Source: Amphimedon queenslandica
Taxonomy: Eukaryota > Porifera > Demospongiae > Haplosclerida > Niphatidae
Assembly (NCBI RefSeq): GCF_000090795.2
Contig: NW_003546274.1
Span: forward strand, 207,585 to 271,584
Length of the DNA stretch: 64,000 nt
Direction: 5' to 3'
Positions within the stretch are counted from its first letter, which is position 1. Every line of letters starts with the position of its first letter. Under the pieces are notes generated by a model that saw only the letters and a program-made list of their open reading frames with translations, made no database searches and was not told the DNA's origin. Both the position numbers and the translations under genes were made by a program. Shown here piece by piece: positions 40,899 to 53,813 of this stretch.

Positions 40899-41764
40899 TA
40901 ATAATAATAAATAATAATAATAATAATAATAATAATAAGAGAGGCTATCAGTTCAGCATGCAACAATATTAAACAAAGAAATAATAACAAACAATCTCTC
41001 AAGCCATTTAGCATTTTGTTATTCTCAAGAGGCGTACAAGGAACAAATTAACTACTTTAAATTATTTATTTGTCTCCCAGGATCAATAACTATGTATTAT
41101 TGAAAAACATTGAAAAACTTCAGTTTAGATATTTCTCATTTACAGTTTATACTTTTTCCTTCTTTCACTAATCACTGTTTGTTTAGACTGATCCATGCAT
41201 TATAAGTTATGACATAAAGCATTATTATTAGTAGCATATATAATATATATTTATTTATCTTCTTTATTTCTTACTCTTTCCTAAAGCAGGAGTGAGGACT
41301 GTATCCCTGGCTAATGTAAAACTATTGACAGCATCAACTATACTAGTAAAAGACTCTAACTAAAGAGGATATGATATTCATAATGTATATAGATCTATTA
41401 TATTTACTTACTTGTCCATCTAATTGGTATTGATTACTCTCATTCTTTCTAATCTGTAAATGCTCAATCGTTTCGTTTTCCTTTGAAAATCTAGCAGGAA
41501 TTATTAGAAAATACCCCCCACCAGTTGCCAGACCCATACCTAGCCGAGAGGTAGTATTGATCCGATGGGGTCTTGTGTACTATGAAGACGTTGTTTTCAG
41601 TGCAATTTTGAAGCAAATCTTTCGCTCCTTCTGTGCTAAACTCTCCAAGATACCACCTAATGGTGAGAACTAATAGAGAGAGGCAGTAGAGACCTGTGAG
41701 ACCCTCACCCTTGCTTTCTTAAGAGGTCATTTTCACTCTCTTCCTCCTCCTTCTGATCAGCCAT
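40083..41764 (-). CDS. SH2-domain protein with PPAY motif and Cys-rich hydrophobic C-terminus
   Basis: I do not recognise an orthologue. Six exons: 41709-41764, 41540-41656, 41412-41490, 41275-41359, 40694-40831, 40083-40468; 286 residues. Residues about 19-115 form an SH2 fold: WYLGEFSTEGAKDLL, NNVFIVHKTPSDQYYLSAR, IEHLQIRKNESNQYQLDG, FTSIVDAVNSF. The FLVR-type strand reads FIVH, so the phosphotyrosine-binding Arg is replaced by His. Next is LPPAYDEAN (a WW/NEDD4-binding PPxY motif), a Tyr-rich YYYGG segment, then CICHPKNVYHCCCHRK and a final hydrophobic Cys-rich stretch (WLLVLMWCLVWPCVGIGCC...CCCYEDDD). This suggests a tail anchor or heavy palmitoylation. It is head to head with VPS35L, 80 bp apart. 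Confidence 0.85.
40833..40940. repeat. AAT/TAA trinucleotide repeat
   Basis: Simple repeat in the intron just before the PPAY exon of the SH2 gene. Confidence 0.95.
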
Positions 41765-41844
41765 TTTTAATTAAAAGGCGGAGCCTGGTTTTTGTGGGCG
41801 GGGTTTAATTTTAACTCTTCTTGTCACGTGATAAAAAAATCAAA
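41765..41844. promoter_or_regulatory. 80-bp bidirectional promoter, SH2 gene / VPS35L
   Basis: Only 80 bases separate the two start codons. They contain GGCGGAGCC, a GC box GGGCGGGG (41796-41803) and the palindromic E-box TCACGTGA (41824-41831), the form bound by USF/MiT-TFE factors. Both transcripts must start within or near this stretch. Factor identity is inference. Confidence 0.65.
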
Positions 41845-44800
41845 ATGGCGTCTGAATGGTAAGAAGCAATTTGAATTATCCTTTATCTCTTTGTTCCTGT
41901 TGCAGGAAGCCAAGAGTGAGACAGTATCAGTTAGAGACTAGCAGAATCGAGTGTCCGTTGGAAGACTGTCCTCCTGAAGAACATCCACTCAAAGCAATAG
42001 TGAGTTTATAAGAGCCACACCCACCCCTCACTCTCTCTACCCCAGGTCGTGGAGACCATACAAGCAAAGAAAGCAGACAAGAAGAGCAAGAAAGATAAAG
42101 ATGAGCCAGCGATAGTCGACCCACTGAGTACAAAAGAAGAGATAGTAGATCCACTGAGTCAGGCATCGATTGATCCACTAAGCCAGGCTATATCCGATCC
42201 CTTGAGTGCAGTACTCACCGACAGTGTTAAGATAGGATCAACTTTTGGAGCTCCTGTGTCTAAGGTTTGCTAAAAAGGTTTTTTGTTTGGATTTAATGAG
42301 GATGTGTGTGTGTGTGTGTGCTTTCATAGGAGGAAGATAGGGATATAACTTTTGAGCCATGGTCATCAAAACGAACTGGGATACTTGAGAAATATACAAC
42401 CTCAGAAAAGATACCAATCACAACCGTGAGATTTTTTATTATTTTAAAATTATGTTTAGTTTTTTGCTAGAGTTTCCTGTCTAACGAGGAACGTCAAAAA
42501 CGTAAGAAAAGAAATTGAAATTATAAAATTAGTTTTGCTTTCCCTCTTTTTTCTCTCTCCCAGTGGAAACAAGAGCTACTGCTGTGATGGAGGCTGACAA
42601 AGTGAAGCACAGACTGGAGCAACTGGACGATTTGGAAGACGGTGGGCAGCAAGAGACCCTCAACCTCTCACAGAAGGAATACATCCGCAAGATTGACACC
42701 ATGAACAGGTCCTTGACTGACGCCTGGCAGAGAGATCAGCGAGTCATGTCACTCAAAATAACAATACAGGTTAGTGACTCTGCCCCTTCTGGGACGAACC
42801 ACTTTCGTGCTGTATTTTTTCTAGTGTTCAAAGTTGTTGGCTGACAATGGAGTCATTCATTTCTATCCTAGCAAGTTTGTTCTCATTACGGACATATTGG
42901 ATAACTTTGGTAAGAATATGAAGGAGATTAAGTGAGAACGAGAGTGCTTTAAATACATGAAATACTTGTATTTTTGGAAAAAATACTTATCGAATTTTTG
43001 TATACTTATTGTGATTCTTTTTTTGATTTTTAGGTAATTTAGTTTTTGAAAGGATACGTGAGAAGTCGGCCTATACTCCTCCAAACTCATCAAAATCTAT
43101 TGAATTGCCAAGTGAGTTTCTTGATAAATAAATATTTTCAAGAGTCTCAAATGTAGCTCAGGTTCAAAATTGATCTCATTAATTTTTCTCTGATACATGT
43201 ACATGTTTTTATTGTTCTTATCTCTTGTGTAAAAGTTTGATCAGAGTTAGATTTTTAGAAATTTTTGAAGTTGCTTGAAAAATTGGACATGAGATTTATG
43301 TGATTTTCATCAAAATTGACCAAGAGAGAATTCTCAATTTTTATAATTTTTCTGATACATATACATGTTCTTATGTTGTGTAGCAAGTTTGAGCTGATTC
43401 CGATCAAAATTGGATTTTTTACAATTTTTTGAAGTTGCTGTATCTGCTAGTGCTTGTCAGTAAACATGCTGTTTAATTGGCCTCGCCTACGCGAGGTATA
43501 GGTAGTTGTTGTGTGTGTCTGTCATTCATTCATTCATTCATTCATTCTGTACAACTGAAATTTGTTTTTAATAAACAATAACTTTAGCACAGCGTGTTCT
43601 AAGCTCCTAGATCTTTCTTTTTGACGTGGAAAAGTCTTTCTTAACTGTTTTGTGTTGCTCAAATACAAGTGCTAGGTACAGAAGCTTCAAAGTAAGAAAA
43701 TCGAGTAGTTGGGCCAAGTTCCGTTGTGTTGGCACTTTAGAGATAGCTGGTAGCATTTTTCAGTAGATTAGAACATGGCCTTCAAAAATTATGAACAGAT
43801 TTCTCTAAATCTTACTTGATGAAGAGTTATACTTACTTGAAATTGTTGAGGTCACTCGTTTGTGCAGCGCTAGAGCAACAACTTGCTGGGTTATAGGTAC
43901 TAAAGTACCTATACTATCTCAAATATACAAAGGCAGCAACTTTTTTTGTCAGCAAGTTTATCATATATTGCTGATTAGTAAAGGAAAAGTGAAGCTTCTT
44001 TCTCACATGGTCTTCTTGCTGCCACTCATTCCAGTCATGGAATGCCACACCTTTCAATCTACATGCATGGGAGGGGCTGGAGCTGCTTGCATGTATGTGC
44101 TGCAGTGCTGCTACTTCTGCATTTATTCAAGAGGAAGTGCAACTGTAGGAAGCTAGTGTTGAGCAGACTCTCTTCATGCTGATAATCAAACAGTTATTGA
44201 AGTGCGGGCATGCACCATAGCAGCTATAGGGGCGAGGCCATGCACCGTAGGTGTCTCGTTTACTTAGCATGTTTATTCATCACATGTAATGCTTACTTTA
44301 TTATCTACTTGACCCCACGTATAATCTTCTCTCTTTTTTTTAGAAAATTTCAGTCCAGAGCAGGTCCCAGAGTCAGCCAAGGAAACCTGTCGCAATTGGT
44401 TCTTTAAGATAGCTTCCATCAGGGAGCTTGTACCAAGATTGTATCCCACTTATAGCTTTATGTTTTTTAAGTCCTTTCTACACTAGCATTTCTAATGCAC
44501 ATTGAACTGGTTTGAAACTGGATCCAGTCGTGGATTATGCCAAACCACCTCCATAGTGGTTTGAATGCCCATTCAATAGACAACCAATGGCAGCTGGATC
44601 AGAAATGCTATCAAAATGTACAAGATCCTAAAAAGAATCACTTGATGTGCTAAACCCAGTTCAAACTGCATTGCAAGTGTAGAAAGGCCTTTAAATCCCC
44701 TCACTTTCCCACCTTTTATTATCCTATAAATGATCCACACTTTTGTTATCCTTTACTGTCATTGCAATACAGTTATGTTGAAGCTGCTTTGTTGAACTGC

Positions 44801-47441
44801 TATCGGTTTTTGACTGATCAAGAGTTCACTCAAGCCCTGATCCGTCTCACTAAAATGACACGAGGTATCGGCGACCCTCTAGTTGCCGCCTACGCTAGGG
44901 CCTACCTTTGCAGAGTGAGTGTAACACTTCGTTATTTTCAGCTTTCTTCTCCTCTTAGGTTGGTCAAACTGTTGCCACTTCTGGTCGAGAATATGTTGTA
45001 ATTAATTTCACGGACTATCTTAACACCTTTTCACAAGTAATTCCGCTGAATCCATTCCATTTACATGTGCTTTCTCTCTCAATGTGTAGCTCAATTCTGA
45101 TTTCGTTCAAAACATTTTAGCCGTTCAAAGCCTTGACATGTCAAAGTACCTAAGGTTGTTTGTCCCAGCAGTTGAGTGGATACTCCAATGCGTGGCTCAC
45201 AAGGGAACTGAGGTATATGAAATAAAAACAAAAACCAATCTACTATTCTTACTTACGTAGAAATTATTGGAAGAAGTCATTGGTTTGATTAAAGAGAAGA
45301 CTTCCAGTGGTCTGGTCTACAATGCTCTCATTTCATCTTTTGATCCACGCTTCATTTCAAAAAGAGCACTAGAGTTTGCTGACCTCATAAAGGACTCTGA
45401 GGAAACTGTTGTTTCTAAAGTACACATGCAATGCTGTCTCTACGTGTATAATAATTACTGTTGATGTATAGACTGTAATGTCTTATACTTCATATTTTTA
45501 TTGTGTTTTTTTTTCTTGTAGTACGAATTGTACGTGTCACTTGGGAATTGTGTGGTGATTGTTGATCCTCCAGAAAAGCAGAGAATGCCTTTATTGAATA
45601 ATGTACGTGTGCCATATTTAAATTTTATCTTCCTGTACATGTACATGTACACATAATTTTCATCTTACATGTAAATTTATATACATGTCTATGTAGGTGT
45701 GGAAACCAGTCATGAAGTTAGAAGATCCCTCCCAGTACATTTCTTGTGCTCAAGTTTGGATAGAATATGTCGCCAAACATTTTACCGTGAGTGGGTGTGG
45801 TCACTTGTATATGTACATGTATCTCGTCTGTGTAGAGGAAAGAGGTCAACACGCTCCTCGGCGATATCATAAAGCACATGATGCCTGGCAAAGCTTTTGA
45901 GGATCATTATTCTGAGATATTATCAATCGTCAATAAAATATTACCTTATTTCACCGATTTCTCACAGCTATTTTCTATGGTAAGTGATATAATGTACTTG
46001 CATATTGTTATTATTTTTTTAATTATAATTATTTCAAAAAGGACAAATTCCTGCCCTACATTGATTTATGTCAGAAAGAATCTGTGAAAGTTGAGGCCAG
46101 TAAAAACATTGTCAGATCATTCACAGTGTAAGCCACACCCACTGCCACGCCCCCTAATTATGCTCCCTGATCCTAGTAAACAGACAACTGATACCAATGA
46201 CCCGTTGATCATCAATGGAATGATGTATTTGTGTAAGATACTACACGATTCACTTGAGTGAGTTTATAATATTATTATTTTATTAATAATAATTTATTAA
46301 TCTTTAAAAATCAATTATTAACCTTTCCCCAGTGCTATGAGTTTGAATGATGATAGGAGACAGATTAGTGAACTCATCACGTCATTTCTAGGAAAAGTAA
46401 GATATAAATATCATTGTATTTATAGTGTATAGCATGTCCGGCGGACTCCGGCCAAATTAAGACAGTCTTTGCCCCAATTTTTGAGCAAATTAAAAATTTT
46501 TTTTTAAACCAAATTTTGTTGGAATCAACTCAGAATTTTTATGCAACATACATGTACATGTACATGTAAGTACATGTATAATATGTATGTGTATTAGAAA
46601 AGCTTATGAAAATGAAGAATTGATGTCCTTAATCTTGCATAATATTATCATTATTTATGTGCTTTAATTGTAGATCAGTTTTGGACGAGACTTTGAACAA
46701 CAGCTGAGCTTTTACGTCGAAGCTAGGGCAGCCTTCTCCAACCTTGACGCAGTATTAATCTATTTGGTTCACGTAAGCTATTGCAGTGATAATAACGAGT
46801 TAAACTCTTATTTGTGTATTTATTCTGTTAGAATGTTAATCTCTTGGCTATGCAGACAAGGCTACTAGTGAAAGGGAATCACAATAGAAAAACGGCTTCG
46901 TTTGTCAGAGTAAAGCGAAAACTGTTGATTGACACTAACTATTCCATTTTTTTACCATCTCTAGGCTTGCATAGCTTATAGTTTTATTACAGTTCCGTCG
47001 ATCGATGCCATCTTGTATCGTCTTAATCTTTATCTTATTTCGGGACGTGTTGCTGTCGCTAATGGAGCACTCTCACAAGGTACCCCTACTAGGGTACTAT
47101 AGTATATAGTATATACAGTATAATAGTAGTATATAGTACACTAGACTAAATGTCTATTTTAATGTAATTACTATAATGTCATTAATGCTCTTGGTCTGAT
47201 TCATAATGTGATTTGCTATTGTTAATTTGTCCTTGGTTTTCCTGTTTATTGCTAGGTGATGCTTTTTTTAAGGCTGCTGTTACTGCCTTGAAAGAAGTTC
47301 CACAATATATGGGTGAGAGAGGGAGAGAGAGAGAGGGGAGGGAGGGAGGGAGGGAGAGAGAGAGGGAGGGAGGGAGGGAGGGAGAGAGGGAGGGAGGGAG
47401 GGAGGGAGAGAGGGAGGGAGAGAGAGAGGGAGGGAGGGAGG

Positions 47442-47499
<58 letters not shown>

Positions 47500-48650
47500 G
47501 AGAGAGAAGTACACATACATGTACATGTATGACTGTTTTCTTCTTTAGACATGGATCACAGAAGACAATCAACTGAGGATTTTGCTCAATCCTTCTTTTG
47601 TAATTTATTCTCTACACTCCTTGTCATTCCAGTTAGCTATCAGACCACATGACTCTCATGTGACTTTACTTATTGTCTTAGGACAATCCTGATAGAGAGC
47701 CACTCCTCCTCATTAGATCAGCTCTTAATTCATTAGAGGATTATAATTGGCAAGTTATTAAATATGTTTATAAGTAATGGTTAATTAACAACAGGATTGA
47801 GAATTCTGATACAAAGTACAAGGTGTACTCCAGTGCCATCTGTCTGCTGGCTGCTGTCTGTCAGGTAACTATTTTTAGTAACACTATGATGATGTCATTC
47901 TTATCCTGATAATGTGTGAAATATTTTTTCTGCTGATTCTGTTTACATAGGACAAGTATCTATACAGCATTGATAAGGGTGAGTGGAGCAGAGTTGGGAG
48001 AATTTAAAGATTATTTTTTATTTTGTTTTTTTTTTAAGTTGACAGTAACGATGCATTGTATTCCGGAGAGAAAAAGTTTACGAATGAAGTCGTGTCATTA
48101 GTCAGTAAATTATTGGCAGTTATTTGGAATCATATTAAAGGGCTTACATCTCCTGATGATGTAAGCATTTAAACTCTCTCTCTCTCTCTCTCTCTCTGTC
48201 CTTCTATGTTTATCTCGCTCATGTTATTACTGTATCCTCCTCTTTTTAAAGGCTAAAAGACAAGCAAAACTTGCTCTAGGATTATTTGCAAGGTAAAAGA
48301 ATGAAATTATAAATTATGAAAAAGTTTGGAGTTTCAGAATGGAATTATGAATGTTTGAGAGTGGAAATATGAGATTCTATCTTAACTACCTGTTGTATGT
48401 AGGCTGTCAGTCCACTCTGATGTTACTGATCCTGCTGTGTCTAAAATGTTAGTCAATATATGGAACATTGCCCAGAGAGAGAACAGTGGCCTTAGTGGTG
48501 ATCTACTGGTAAGCTACCCATACCCACCATTCCAAGCACGAGGTGTTATTGTTATCTCAACAATAGGCAAGAATTAAGTCGTTAGTGAGTGGGCGTAAGG
48601 AATGTGCAGGACTGGCTGGAATGCTGGCTGTACCCACGGACACATTTTAA
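41845..48650 (+). CDS. VPS35L: VPS35L, Retriever complex subunit
   Basis: Large subunit of Retriever, which with VPS29 and VPS26C recycles endosomal cargo. Thirty-one exons add to 974 codons (973 residues, near the human length); first 41845-41858, last 48567-48650. Phrases nearly identical to the family: [37 protein letters not shown] (split here as seen across 42825-42909), [90 protein letters not shown]-like, EDYNWIENSD and [13 protein letters not shown]. The N-terminal linker has four DPLS motifs. Exon 44344-44440 joins 44773 to give RFYVEA. Intron 47750-47794 is GC-AG and only 45 bp. Introns 43112-44343 and 46397-46673 hold repeats. Confidence 0.96.
43185..43445. repeat. Type-B intronic repeat copies in VPS35L intron
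   Basis: Two degenerate units: TTTTTCTGATACATATACATG, TGTGTAGCAAGTTTGAGCTG, ATTCCGATCAAAATTGGA. Same family as 50735 and 59695; the palindromic centre is not clear here. Confidence 0.7.
43478..44240. mobile_element. Possible non-autonomous element with GGCCTCGCC ends
   Basis: GGCCTCGCC...TATAGGTAG near 43478 is mirrored by CTATAGGGGCGAGGCC near 44223-44238 in the same VPS35L intron. The interior (with AGGTACTAAAGTACCT and an ATTC microsatellite) has no recognisable protein. No target duplication was found, so the call is tentative. Confidence 0.35.
44470..44690. mobile_element. PIF/Harbinger-like MITE, GGCCTTTCTACACT family
   Basis: In the VPS35L intron 44441-44772. Ends AGTCCTTTCTACACT and AGTGTAGAAAGGCCT with TTA on both sides (44467-44469, 44691-44693). 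Internal GAACTGGTTTGAAACTGG and CAATGGCAGCTGGATCAG are shared with the copy at 60594. Confidence 0.85.
46440..46610. repeat. Single degenerate type-B repeat in VPS35L intron
   Basis: TTTGCCCCAATTTTTGAGCA, TTTGTTGGAATCAACTCAGA and an ACATACATGTACATGTACATG run; one decayed unit of the dispersed family. Confidence 0.6.
47313..47506. repeat. GGGA/GA purine tract in VPS35L intron
   Basis: About 190 bases of G/A repeat starting at the donor (gtgaga) of the exon ending 47312. Confidence 0.95.
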
Positions 48651-49049
48651 CCTATGAACTATTGCAAATGGTGTTTTTGTGTAGTATGTTTTTGTTGAAA
48701 TATTCGTACTTGTGTCTACATTTGTGTTTTGTTTTTGTTTGCTGTTGAATACAAGTGTAGTTTTGTGTGTGATGTGTGCTATTTTGATTGACAATGCTCT
48801 CTTATTTGTATAACACAGACTTTATAAATTATGTATTGTATTGAATGAAAATATTATTAATCAAGAATCAAGAGAGAGAAGGGGGATTTAAAGTCAATAA
48901 TAAATACAGTTATGGTAGCAACAGCAAAGAAAATGGATATTGGATAAATAAATTAAAAAGACTAAGTTTATAATCACAGCGAGTGGAAGCAGCATGTGTA
49001 TGTGTATGATTATGTGTGCCAGTTATTCAGTAAGGAAAGATAAACATGT
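48651..49049. other. Convergent 3' region VPS35L / ATF4
   Basis: 399 bp with AATAAA-type signals near 48898-48903 and 48947. No gene is seen. Confidence 0.5.
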
Positions 49050-49913
49050 TTACAGGTGTATGCTGTTGTATGGTAAAGTGGGCTCAATCCCTTTGGCCTG
49101 ACAAACTTCACCCCACAGTCTCTTCAAGCAGTTGATCTCGGCAGTTATCGAATCAACTTCCTCCTTTAGCTCCTTGTTAGATTGGAGTAAAGCCATCTCC
49201 TGCTTTGTCAAGTTATCGAGCTCTTCTCTTTTCTTTTGCCTGTACCTAACTGCAGCAGTCTTGTTTTGTTCTTTCTTTCGCTCTTTCTTGTCCGTTTTTG
49301 ACAATTTGCTCTTTCGTCCTCCTCTGCCCTGTGGAGTACGCTTTGGAGTGGGTGGGATAAATTGTTCAGGAGCTTGTTTTTGAGGCAAAGAGGGAGTGAC
49401 AGGGAAAGGGGAAAGAGGAGGAGACGAGATAGGGGTGGAAGATATCGAGGATAAGTGTTGTGTCGAGTCTGGAGTGGCCGTGTCTTGTAGAGAAGAAATG
49501 ATGTCGTTGACCTCTTGTTGTTCAGGAGGAGAGAGGGCACTGCTGCCAGTAGAAAAAGAGGAAATGGGAGAAGAGGGGAAAGAGGAAGAGGGTGTGTCCA
49601 AGAGAAGGTCCTGGGCTCCAGTGGGATTGAACTCAAAGAGGTCAAAGTCTTGATATGGTGCAGTGAAGTTTGACCAATCAAATGGCGTAGAAGTGTTATC
49701 TGAAATATAAATTTAAATTAATATCATCAAAATTTTATACCACTCACCATTGTAGAGGAGTGAAGAAGGGCAGAAAATTTCCTCATCCTTCAATTTGGTG
49801 CTGTACTGCTCAAAGCCCGTCTCTCCCTCCTGCTGGTAAAAGGAGAGGCCGAAGGGGAAGAGCTGGTCCTCCTCATCTGGGAGAAAAGGTCCGGGATAAG
49901 TCATCGCGGTCAT
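49050..49913 (-). CDS. ATF4: ATF4/ATF5-like bZIP transcription factor
   Basis: Effector of the integrated stress response. Two exons, 49748-49913 and 49050-49699, give 271 residues. The C-terminal bZIP has the diagnostic ATF4/5 basic region EQNKTAAVRYRQKKR, then a leucine zipper (LTKQEMALLQSNKEL...ITAEINCLKRLW). The rest is Ser/Pro/Asp-rich, with acidic-aromatic patches (FLPDEEDQLFPFG, YQDFDLFEF) that look like activation regions. The start ATG at 49913 is preceded by two upstream ORFs (49873-49995 and 50069-50080) arranged as in vertebrate ATF4, which supports the assignment independently. Head to head with ECD. Confidence 0.92.
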
Positions 49914-49995
49914 CTTGTATTTTTCTGCTTATCTGCTTTCGAATAAGGGTCTGTCTTGGTATTAAAAGGGTTTCCATTTTAACGAGGGATGCCAT
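49873..49995 (-). promoter_or_regulatory. uORF2, overlapping the ATF4 start codon out of frame
   Basis: ATG at 49995 opens a 40-codon frame (starts MASLVKMETL) that ends with TGA at 49873-49875, 41 bases inside the main coding region. Its ATG is 82 bases before the main ATG, so the frames differ. By analogy with vertebrate ATF4 it would block main-frame translation when ternary complex is plentiful. Seen in sequence; function inferred. Confidence 0.75.
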
Positions 49996-50068
49996 TTTCA
50001 AGGCAGTAGAGAGCCGGAGAGGTTTCCTTTTTAAAATGAAGAGAGAAGTAAGAAGAGAGACTCTTCTT

Positions 50069-50080
50069 CTATGATGCCAT
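50069..50080 (-). promoter_or_regulatory. uORF1, three-codon frame in the ATF4 5' leader
   Basis: ATGGCATCATAG encodes Met-Ala-Ser then stop. It ends 73 bases before the uORF2 ATG, with no ATG in between. Vertebrate ATF4 also has a three-residue uORF1. It requires that the transcript starts upstream of 50080, which is not shown by sequence alone. Confidence 0.65.
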
Positions 50081-50340
50081 CGCTATCTCTCACAGAGACA
50101 AAGACGGGGCGAGAAAGAGAGAAGTTGCTTGAAATTAAAAATGAATTTCCTTAATTGCTTTCCTTATAAGGAAGACGTAAAGTGGCTGATGCAATATTTG
50201 ATGATATTCATGAGCACGTGCTAAGCGACGGGAAGTAGTGCTAAAATTTGGTTGGCCAGTCAAAGTGATGAATATTTAATTAGATTGAGCCCAGCCAACG
50301 CCCTTTTAAGGGGTGGAGCTAAAGTTGCACACGTGACATC
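50081..50340. promoter_or_regulatory. Divergent promoter region ATF4 / ECD
   Basis: Contains CACGTG at 50212-50217 and CACGTG at 50330-50335, the latter five bases before the ECD ATG, plus GGGGTGGAGC near 50310. Promoter role inferred. Confidence 0.45.
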
Positions 50341-53570
<3,230 letters not shown>

Positions 53571-53813
53571 TTACTGTTGAAGCTTTTAATGCCTCCTATG
53601 CAATACTAGCGCAATGGCAGTGTGGCAATTTTTCATTTAAAAAGAAGCTATCTTTCTGTAATATTTTAAATCATAAATTAATCATCATAATAATAATCAT
53701 AATAATAATAATATCCACATAATATAATAACATTGAAATTAATATAATACACACAAATTATGCAGCGGTGGATGATATAAATTAAAATGGATCTCTACTA
53801 ATAATTAAAACAG
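53571..53813. other. Convergent 3' region ECD / SNX29
   Basis: 243 bp, AT-rich with AATAATAAT repeats; AATAAA-like signals on both strands. Nothing else seen. Confidence 0.5.

Noticed and set aside
43860-44156. 98-codon frame in a VPS35L intron
   Set aside because: No recognisable domain, no splice logic, and it lies within a possible mobile block.
49208-49681. 157-codon frame overlapping the ATF4 exon
   Set aside because: Alternative frame of the same exon; the bZIP frame is unambiguous.
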